DNA from: DATGKD01 sp035294855
GTDB lineage: Bacteria > Actinomycetota > Acidimicrobiia > Acidimicrobiales > UBA8190
NCBI GenBank assembly: GCA_035294855.1
Contig: DATGKD010000177.1
Coordinates: 1 to 5,718, forward strand
Length of the DNA stretch: 5,718 nucleotides
Direction of reading: 5' to 3'
This document shows positions 1 through 4,940 of this stretch, piece by piece. The notes beneath the pieces were generated by a model. It was not told where the DNA came from, searched no databases, and saw nothing but the letters and a program-made list of their open reading frames with translations. Every line of letters begins with the position of its first letter. Positions within the stretch are counted from its first letter, which is position 1. Made by a program: the position numbers and the translations under genes.

Positions 1-657
1 GGCCGACTCGACGTGCTCGTCAACAACGCCGGCATCGTGCGCGACGCCATGCTCTTCTCCATGTCGGAGAACGACTTCGACGCCGTGGTGCGCGTGCACC
101 TGAAGGGCACCTTCGCCACCACGCACCACGCCGCGGTCTACTGGCGCGAGGAGTCGAAGGCCGGGCGCCAGCCCAGCGCGGCCATCGTGAACACGGTGTC
201 CTCGGCGGGGCTGCAGGGCAACGTCGGCCAGGCCAACTACGGCGCGGCCAAAGCGGGCATCGCCGCCCTGACGGTGATCTCCAGTCTCGAGCTCTCCCGT
301 TACGGGGTACGGGCCAACGCCGTGGCGCCCGGTGGCATGACGCGCATCACCGCCACCTTGCGCAAGGACGCCGAGGTGCGCGAGCCCGACCAGCTCGACG
401 AGGGCGACTACGACCCCATGAACCCGGCCAACTCGGCGCCCATGGTGGCGTGGCTCGCCTCGGACGAGGCCCTGCACGTGACCGGGCAGGTCTTCCGGGC
501 GGTGGGCCACCGCATTTCGCACTACGAGGGCTGGAAGGTCGGGGCCACGATCGAGCCCAAGGGCGGCCCGGCCCGTTGGGAGCCCGCCGACATCGGCCCA
601 GCCGTCAACGCGCACATCTTCGGTTCCCGCGCCCCCGGCCTGCAGATGGGCGGGTGA
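1..657 (+). CDS. SDR family oxidoreductase, 5'-truncated by window edge
   Basis: C-terminal 218 residues of a classical short-chain dehydrogenase/reductase; the Rossmann Gly-rich nucleotide motif, roughly 80-90 residues, lies before the window. The frame is open to base 1, and the visible part begins GRLDVLVNNAG, the conserved strand-4 motif; the GTG at 13 is an internal Val codon, not the start. Seen, in visible numbering: NNAG at 8-11, catalytic Ser in NTVSSAG at about 67-68, YGAAK with Tyr80 and Lys84, then GVRANAVAPGG, the usual segment after the active site. The family does NAD(P)-dependent alcohol/ketone interconversion in the cytoplasm. The C-terminal tail after the VTGQ motif is longer than in FabG-type reductases and contains GWKVGATIEPKGG. 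I associate such tails with (3R)-hydroxyacyl-CoA dehydrogenase/17beta-HSD type 4-like SDRs, so beta-oxidation of an acyl-CoA is a reasonable guess. The exact substrate is not determined. It ends in TGA, 105 nt before the next gene on the same strand. Confidence 0.93.
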   Translation, partial: GRLDVLVNNAGIVRDAMLFSMSENDFDAVVRVHLKGTFATTHHAAVYWREESKAGRQPSAAIVNTVSSAGLQGNVGQANYGAAKAGIAALTVISSLELSRYGVRANAVAPGGMTRITATLRKDAEVREPDQLDEGDYDPMNPANSAPMVAWLASDEALHVTGQVFRAVGHRISHYEGWKVGATIEPKGGPARWEPADIGPAVNAHIFGSRAPGLQMGG

Positions 658-660
658 CCG

Positions 661-732
661 GGTCACACTGACGGCCACATTGAAGGCCGAGCTGGCGGCC
701 ACATCGAAAAGCGGCCGACCAGCCACACTGGA
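661..732. repeat. Degenerate tandem array with 12-nt phase
   Basis: Cutting this stretch into 12-mers from base 661 gives GGTCACACTGAC, GGCCACATTGAA, GGCCGAGCTGGC, GGCCACATCGAA, AAGCGGCCGACC and AGCCACACTGGA. Units 1, 2, 4 and 6 share the core GCCACAYTGAA with few mismatches, at 12-, 24- and 24-nt spacing, all in phase. Unit 3 keeps only GGCC and unit 5 is poorly matched. The array fills most of the noncoding gap between two SDR genes, starting 4 nt after the first gene's stop and ending 19 nt before the Shine-Dalgarno of the next. Possible roles are a regulator-binding array, or the remnant of an insertion-sequence end: IS21-type elements are known for several short repeats at their termini. 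No transposase fragment is visible. The periodicity is seen directly; the role is inference. Confidence 0.6.
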
Positions 733-750
733 CAGCGCGGGTTCCGGCCG

Positions 751-757
751 GGGGAGG
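751..757 (+). promoter_or_regulatory. Shine-Dalgarno site of the second SDR gene
   Basis: GGGGAGG is a strong anti-16S match, followed by a 5-nt spacer to the ATG at 763. It fixes the start of the second SDR and implies efficient independent initiation after the repeat-bearing gap. Confidence 0.8.
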
Positions 758-762
758 ACGAC

Positions 763-1596
763 ATGGCGAGCGTGTGGAGCTACGAGGGCAAGCGGGTGCT
801 CGTGAGCGGGGGCGGCGGAGCGGGCATGGGCGCGGCCGCCGTGCGCGACCTCCTCGAGCTGGGCGCGGAGGTCCACGTCTTCGACGTGAAGGAGCCGAGT
901 GCCCAGGTGGCGTCGTACACGCCGGTCGACCTGCGGGACCCGAGCGCCATCGACGCCGCCGTGAAGAACCTGGGCGGTCCCCTGCACGCACTGTTTAATT
1001 GTGCGGGCCTGCCCGGACCGCCGTTCACCGGCCTCGACGTCATGCTGGTCAACTTCGTGGCCGCCCGCCACCTGACCTCCCTGGCGGCCGACCTCATGAG
1101 CCCGGGGGCGGCGGTGGCCACCATTTCGTCGGCCGGCGCCTACGGGTGGGAGAACGCCATGGGCCAGGTCGCCGAGCTGCTCGCCACCGCGAACTACGAC
1201 GAGGGGCGCGCCTGGTGCGAAGCGCACCCCGAGCAGGTGGGCGAGGGCTACCTGCTGTCCAAGCAGGCCATCATCGTCTGGACCATGCACGCCGCCCTCG
1301 ACCTCGCGCCGCGTGGCATCCGCGTGAACTGCACCGCACCCGGCCCCACCCAGACCCCGATGATGCCGTCGTTCGAGGCGTACATGGGCAAGGACTTCAT
1401 GGACCGCTTCCCGAAGCCGCTCGGCGGGCGGAACTCGACCCCCGAGGAGCAGGCGCACGTGGTGGTGTTCCTGAACAGCGACGCGGCCACCTACATCACG
1501 GGCGCCAACATCTACGCCGACGGGGGGTTCTCGGCGGGCATGCTCACGGGGCGCCTCGACTTCTCCGTGCTGGCGGGCGAGACCCCGGCGGGGTGA
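763..1596 (+). CDS. NAD-dependent SDR, 3alpha-hydroxysteroid dehydrogenase/carbonyl reductase-like
   Basis: Complete 277-residue SDR, probably cytoplasmic, catalysing NAD(H)-dependent oxidation of a secondary alcohol or reduction of a ketone. Seen: Rossmann motif SGGGGAGMG (15-23); acidic Asp41 at the end of strand 2, which usually favours NAD(H) over NADP(H); NCAG (79-82) in place of the common NNAG; Asn97; catalytic Ser122/123 in ISSAG; Tyr163 and Lys167 in YLLSK; then GIRVNCTAPGPTQTP and a C-terminal YADGG. The Ser-to-Tyr distance is about 40 residues against roughly 13 in ordinary SDRs, so there is an insertion of about 28 residues (about 128-158, containing ANYDEGRAWCEAHPE). An insertion of that size at this place is known from Comamonas testosteroni 3alpha-HSD/carbonyl reductase, where it forms a helical subdomain; coniferyl-alcohol dehydrogenase-like SDRs are an alternative assignment. 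Start: ATG with a strong Shine-Dalgarno. The next gene begins 13 nt after its TGA, suggesting co-transcription with the acyl-CoA synthetase. Steroid or terpenoid specificity is inferred only. Confidence 0.93.
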   Translation: MASVWSYEGKRVLVSGGGGAGMGAAAVRDLLELGAEVHVFDVKEPSAQVASYTPVDLRDPSAIDAAVKNLGGPLHALFNCAGLPGPPFTGLDVMLVNFVAARHLTSLAADLMSPGAAVATISSAGAYGWENAMGQVAELLATANYDEGRAWCEAHPEQVGEGYLLSKQAIIVWTMHAALDLAPRGIRVNCTAPGPTQTPMMPSFEAYMGKDFMDRFPKPLGGRNSTPEEQAHVVVFLNSDAATYITGANIYADGGFSAGMLTGRLDFSVLAGETPAG

Positions 1597-1612
1597 GGGC
1601 CGCGCCGAGTTG
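1593..1612 (+). promoter_or_regulatory. Translation start region of the acyl-CoA synthetase (TTG start)
   Basis: The purine-rich GTGAGGG (1593-1599) overlaps the stop of the upstream SDR and lies 10 nt before a TTG start codon at 1610. No ATG or GTG occurs in this frame between the upstream gene's end and the conserved N-terminus. The protein read from TTG reaches the conserved FFNPRAVALVGSV after only about 10 residues, so TTG is the best start. A weak start next to an upstream stop suggests translational coupling. Confidence 0.6.
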
Positions 1613-3709
1613 ACGCAGCAGCGCACGGACCTCGAGGAGTTCTTCAACCCCCGGGCGGTCGCGCTCGTCGGCTCGGTCAACCGCAACGCCAAGCCCGAGC
1701 GCCTGCGCGCCGGGTACTCCGAGCGCTGGGGCGACCGCTGGTACCTGGTGAACGCCAAGGGCGGCAGCGTGGGGGACATCCCCATCTACGAGCACGTCAC
1801 CGATATCCCCGCCGAGATCACGCTGGCGGTCGTGAACGTGGGCACCCGGCTGGTGGCGAAGACCGTCGAGGAGTGCGGCAAGCACGGCGTGCCCTACGTG
1901 CTCATCTTCACGGCGGGGTTCAGCGAGGTGGGCCCCGAGGGCGCCGAGCTCGAGCGCGAGGTGGGCGAGGTCGCCCGCCGCTACGGCATCCGGGTGTTCG
2001 GGCCCAACACGAACACCAACGCCTTCGAAGTCGTGCCCGACCCGCCGCACCGGCGGGGCGGCCGGATCGGGCTCGTGACCCAGAGCGGGCATCAGGGGCG
2101 CCCCATCGTGCAGGGGACCGAGTTCGGGGTGGCGTTCAGCCGTTGGGTGCCCACCGGCAACGAGCTCGACCTAGAGGCGGCCGATTTCATCGAGTACTTC
2201 GCGCACGACGATGACACCGCGGTGATCGCCGGCTACTTCGAGGGCTTCAAGCAGCCCGCCAAGCTCCGTCGCGCTCTGGAGGCGGCCAACGCCAAGCGCA
2301 AGCCGGTGGTGGCGCTCAAGATGGGGAGCACGGCGGCGGGCACCCGCATGGCGAGCTCGCACACCGGCCACCTGGCGGGCTCGGACGCCGTCGTGGAGGG
2401 CCTCTTCCGGCAGTACGGCGTGGTGCGCGTGCGCGACCTCGACGAGCTGCTCGAGACGGCCGCGCTGTTCGCCAAGCTGCCCGCCGGAACGGGGCCGAAT
2501 TGCTGCCTCTACTCGATCTCGGGAGGGTCGGGCACGCTCATGGCGGAGGTGGCCGAGTCGAGCGGCGTGCCCGTGCCCCGGTTGTCGGACAAGACGCGCG
2601 CCGCGCTGCGCGAGCTCATCCCCGACTATCTGACGGTGGACAACCCCGTGGACAACGGGGCGCAATTTCTCGTCTCGGCGCCGATCGAGGACAGACGGCG
2701 CGTGTTCGACCTCATCGCCGACGACCCCGCCACCGATGTCATCGTGGTGGGCCTCACCGGCGCGTTGGGTCGGCTCACCGACCGTTTCGCCGAGGACATC
2801 GCCGCGTTCGTCGACGAACTGCCGAAGCCCATCGTGGCCACGTGGAACTCCTTCAAGACCGACGAGCCGGGCTTCAAGACGCTCGTCGACGCCGGGGTGC
2901 CGCTGTTCCGGTCGTTCCGCAACTGCTTCGCGGCGCTGCACGCCTTCGCCGGCTACGAACAGGCCGCCACGGGTTTCCGCGCCCGCAAGCCGCTCACGAG
3001 CCGCCTCCCCCGGGAGGCGGCGTCGGCACTCACCGACGAAGGCGGCACCGACGCCGGCCCCCTCAGCTCGGCGGCGGCCCGGCAACTGCTCGAGGCGTTC
3101 GGCGTTCCCCTCGTCGCCCAGCAGGTGGTCACCTCGGGCACGCAGGCGGCGCGCACCGCCTCCGAGCTCGGCTTCCCGGTCGTCATGAAGATCGCCTCGC
3201 CCGACTTCCCGCACAAGTCCGACGCCGGGCTCGTGCGGCTGGGCGTGGGATCGGCGGCCGAGGCGAGGGCGGTGTACGGCGAGCTCGTGGCGCGCGCCAC
3301 CAAGGCGAAGCCGAAGGCGCGCCTCGACGGCGTCGAGATCCAGCAACAGGTCGTCGGGGGCACCGAGATGATCGTCGGCATGACCCGCGACCCCGTCTTC
3401 GGGCCCGCGGTGCTCGTCGGCACCGGCGGGGTGTTCGCCGAGATCCTCGCCGACGTGGCCGTGCGGCCGCTCCCCATCGACCGGCGCGACGCCGAGGACA
3501 TGGTCCGCTCGCTCGCCGGCTACCCGCTCCTCACCGGCGCCCGCGGCCGGGCGCGCGCCGACGTCAAGGCGCTGGTCGACGTGATCCTGTCGGTGGCGCG
3601 CCTGGCGAACGCGTGCGGTGACCGGTTGGCGGAGCTCGACCTCAACCCCGTCGTGGTCCAGCCGCGCGGCGCGTTGGCCGTCGACTCGCTCGTGGTGCGG
3701 GCAGGGTAG
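1610..3709 (+). CDS. Acyl-CoA synthetase, ADP(NDP)-forming, fused alpha-beta form (acetate--CoA ligase family)
   Basis: A 699-residue single-chain enzyme of the NDP-forming acyl-CoA synthetase family: acid + CoA + ATP to acyl-CoA + ADP + Pi through acyl-phosphate and phosphohistidine steps. Domains by residue: CoA-binding Rossmann domain about 8-140 (FFNPRAVALVGSV at the start, FGPNTN at 130-135); succinyl-CoA-ligase-like domains about 150-290 and 295-455; ATP-grasp domain about 483-697. Seen: SSHTGHLAGSD (249-259), with His251 at the place of the phosphorylated alpha-subunit His of archaeal ADP-forming synthetases; SPDFPHKSDAG (530-540), with His535 probably matching the second, beta-subunit His; GTEMIVGMTRDPVFGP (584-599); ELDLNP (675-680). 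There is no C-terminal GNAT domain, so it is not a Pat-type lysine acetyltransferase, and both His residues argue for an active ligase. Oddity: QSGHQG (158-163) where the family usually has QSGALG. It sits between an SDR and an ACAD, suggesting CoA activation of a substrate for beta-oxidation. Acyl specificity cannot be read from sequence; the 'acetate' family name should not be taken literally. Confidence 0.92.
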   Translation: MTQQRTDLEEFFNPRAVALVGSVNRNAKPERLRAGYSERWGDRWYLVNAKGGSVGDIPIYEHVTDIPAEITLAVVNVGTRLVAKTVEECGKHGVPYVLIFTAGFSEVGPEGAELEREVGEVARRYGIRVFGPNTNTNAFEVVPDPPHRRGGRIGLVTQSGHQGRPIVQGTEFGVAFSRWVPTGNELDLEAADFIEYFAHDDDTAVIAGYFEGFKQPAKLRRALEAANAKRKPVVALKMGSTAAGTRMASSHTGHLAGSDAVVEGLFRQYGVVRVRDLDELLETAALFAKLPAGTGPNCCLYSISGGSGTLMAEVAESSGVPVPRLSDKTRAALRELIPDYLTVDNPVDNGAQFLVSAPIEDRRRVFDLIADDPATDVIVVGLTGALGRLTDRFAEDIAAFVDELPKPIVATWNSFKTDEPGFKTLVDAGVPLFRSFRNCFAALHAFAGYEQAATGFRARKPLTSRLPREAASALTDEGGTDAGPLSSAAARQLLEAFGVPLVAQQVVTSGTQAARTASELGFPVVMKIASPDFPHKSDAGLVRLGVGSAAEARAVYGELVARATKAKPKARLDGVEIQQQVVGGTEMIVGMTRDPVFGPAVLVGTGGVFAEILADVAVRPLPIDRRDAEDMVRSLAGYPLLTGARGRARADVKALVDVILSVARLANACGDRLAELDLNPVVVQPRGALAVDSLVVRAG

Positions 3710-3714
3710 GGACG
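3701..3714 (+). promoter_or_regulatory. Shine-Dalgarno region of the acyl-CoA dehydrogenase, overlapping upstream stop
   Basis: GCAGGG (3701-3706) lies 8 nt before the ATG at 3715, inside the last codons of the synthetase, whose TAG is at 3707-3709; a second AGGG (3708-3711) is too close to be ideal. Overlap of ribosome site and upstream stop indicates tight translational coupling of the two genes. Confidence 0.6.
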
Positions 3715-4842
3715 ATGGACCTGGCGCTCACCGAGGACCAGCTGGCGCTGCAGGAGTCTGTCCGGGACGTGCTGCAGCGCGAGTGCCCCATGACGCTCGT
3801 GCGTCGGGTGGTGGAGGAGGGCAAGGACACCGACGAGCTGTGGAACCGGATGGTCGAGCTCGACTGGCCGGCCCTCATGGTGCCCGAGGAGCACGGCGGG
3901 CTGGGGCTCGGGTTCGTCGAGGTCGCCGTCGTGGCCGAGCAGCTGGGGTACGTGCTGGCGCCGGCGCCCTTCCAGGCGACCGCGGTCCAGTTCGTCGCGG
4001 CCGTCGCGGCCGCGGGGAACGCCGAACAGCGTGAGCGCTTCCTCGGTGGCGTGGCGCGTGACGGCGTGGTGGGCACGCTCGCACTGGCCGAGGCCGCCGG
4101 GAGCTTCGACCCCGCACGGGTAGCGGCGGCGGCCACGCGCGACGGGGACGGCTGGGTCATTTCGGGAGAGAAGCACTTCGTCTTCGACGGGGCGCGTGCC
4201 GAGGAGATCGTCGTGGCGGCCCGTGTGGCCGGCTCGCAGGGTGACGAGGGTTTGGCGCTGTTCGTCGTGCCCCAGGCCCAGGTGACCGCCGAGCCCATGA
4301 TGAACCTCGACGCCAGCCGGGGCTACGCCACCGTGGTGGTCGACTTGGCGCGCGTCGGCGCCGACCGCGTGCTCGGGGAGCCGGGCGCCATGGCGCCGGT
4401 GCTGTGGCGCATCGCCCAGGAGGCCACGACGGCGCTGGCCGTCGAGCTGGTGGGGACGTGCCAGGCGATCTTCGACATCGTGAAGGCCTACGTGTCCGAG
4501 CGCGAGCAGTTCGGCGTCAAGGTCGGCTCGTTCCAGGCCGTGAAGCACAAGCTGGCCAACATGTACGTGGCGCTCGAGTCGGCGCGCGCCGCGGCGTACT
4601 TCGCGGCGGCGGCCATCGCGGAGTCCGACGAGCGACGCGATGTGGCCGTGGCCGTGGCCAAGGCGAGCTCCGGCGATTGCCAGAAGCTCGTCGCCCAAGA
4701 GGGCATTCAGCTACTGGGCGGCATCGGCTACACGTGGGAGCACGACATGCACCTCTACGTGAAGCGGGCCAAGGCGAGTGCGGCCCTGTTCGGGAACGCG
4801 GGTGAACATCTCGCCACGGTGGCCCGGCTCATCGGGTTGTGA
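3715..4842 (+). CDS. Acyl-CoA dehydrogenase family flavoprotein, canonical catalytic Glu not found
   Basis: A 375-residue ACAD of near-typical length (380-400). The family uses FAD to introduce an alpha,beta double bond into acyl-CoA and passes electrons to ETF. Seen: N-terminal helical domain starting LTEDQLALQESV (5-16) with PEEHGGLGLG (57-66); beta-barrel domain with LALAEAAGS (122-130) and ISGEKHFV (149-156); C-terminal helical domain with REQFGVKVGSFQAVKH (263-278) and QLLGGIGYTWEHDMHLY (332-348). Aligning GGIG with GGNG of human medium-chain ACAD without gaps puts Phe359 where the catalytic Glu of YEG sits, and the isovaleryl-CoA dehydrogenase-type Glu position falls on Ala237, with Glu236 one residue away. 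WEHD..LY ACADs are common in actinobacteria, and some steroid-degrading ones work as heteromers with the base in only one subunit; this may be such a subunit or use a shifted base. Start: ATG 5 nt after the synthetase stop. A hairpin follows the stop, so this may be the last gene of the unit. Confidence 0.92.
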   Translation: MDLALTEDQLALQESVRDVLQRECPMTLVRRVVEEGKDTDELWNRMVELDWPALMVPEEHGGLGLGFVEVAVVAEQLGYVLAPAPFQATAVQFVAAVAAAGNAEQRERFLGGVARDGVVGTLALAEAAGSFDPARVAAAATRDGDGWVISGEKHFVFDGARAEEIVVAARVAGSQGDEGLALFVVPQAQVTAEPMMNLDASRGYATVVVDLARVGADRVLGEPGAMAPVLWRIAQEATTALAVELVGTCQAIFDIVKAYVSEREQFGVKVGSFQAVKHKLANMYVALESARAAAYFAAAAIAESDERRDVAVAVAKASSGDCQKLVAQEGIQLLGGIGYTWEHDMHLYVKRAKASAALFGNAGEHLATVARLIGL

Positions 4843-4849
4843 CGCCAGT

Positions 4850-4868
4850 CTCGCCGTGATCCGGCGAG
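4850..4868 (+). terminator. Hairpin after the acyl-CoA dehydrogenase, possible terminator
   Basis: CTCGCCG (4850-4856) pairs perfectly with CGGCGAG (4862-4868) around a 5-nt loop, TGATC. The 7-bp GC-rich stem starts 8 nt after the TGA of the forward unit. There is no T-tract after it, which is common for actinobacterial hairpin terminators but weakens the call. Confidence 0.45.
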
Positions 4869-4895
4869 CCCAGGCCCGGAGTCGACCCTGCGGTT

Positions 4896-4916
4896 GCGGC
4901 GTTCGGCGGGCGCCGC
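4896..4916 (-). terminator. GC-rich hairpin downstream of the TIG-repeat gene, possible terminator
   Basis: GCGGCG (4896-4901) pairs with CGCCGC (4911-4916) around a 9-nt loop, lying 24 nt beyond the stop of the minus-strand gene. Such stems arise easily in very GC-rich DNA and no T-tract is present, so this is tentative. It is the only other candidate stop signal in this convergent gap. Confidence 0.25.
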
Positions 4917-4940
4917 GCCGAGCCGCGGCAGTGAGGATGC

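Noticed and set aside
13..657. GTG at 13 as the true start of the first SDR
   Set aside because: The frame is open to base 1 and the four preceding codons (GRLD) continue the conserved SDR strand-4 motif, so the gene begins outside the window.
680..685. TTGAAG as a -35 promoter box in the gap before the second SDR
   Set aside because: No acceptable -10 element lies 16-19 nt downstream (the region is ACATCGAAAAGCGG), and the hexamer is part of the 12-nt repeat unit, so I do not call a promoter.
2171..3346. Long minus-strand open frame (391 residues) opposite the acyl-CoA synthetase
   Set aside because: Composition is Arg/Gly/Ala/His-rich without any family motif, and it lies exactly antisense to a gene with strong conserved motifs. 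This is the usual shadow of high-GC coding DNA.
2500..3621. Forward open frame of 373 residues in another frame of the synthetase
   Set aside because: It is an Arg/Gly low-complexity translation within a frame that already encodes clear ligase and ATP-grasp motifs.
1610..3709. Pat-type protein acetyltransferase instead of an acyl-CoA synthetase
   Set aside because: The chain ends right after the ATP-grasp domain with no GNAT domain, and the catalytic His candidates are present.
3520..4698. Long minus-strand open frame (392 residues) opposite the synthetase end and the ACAD
   Set aside because: It spans the junction of two real forward genes, is rich in His/Arg/Gly, and has no recognisable domain.
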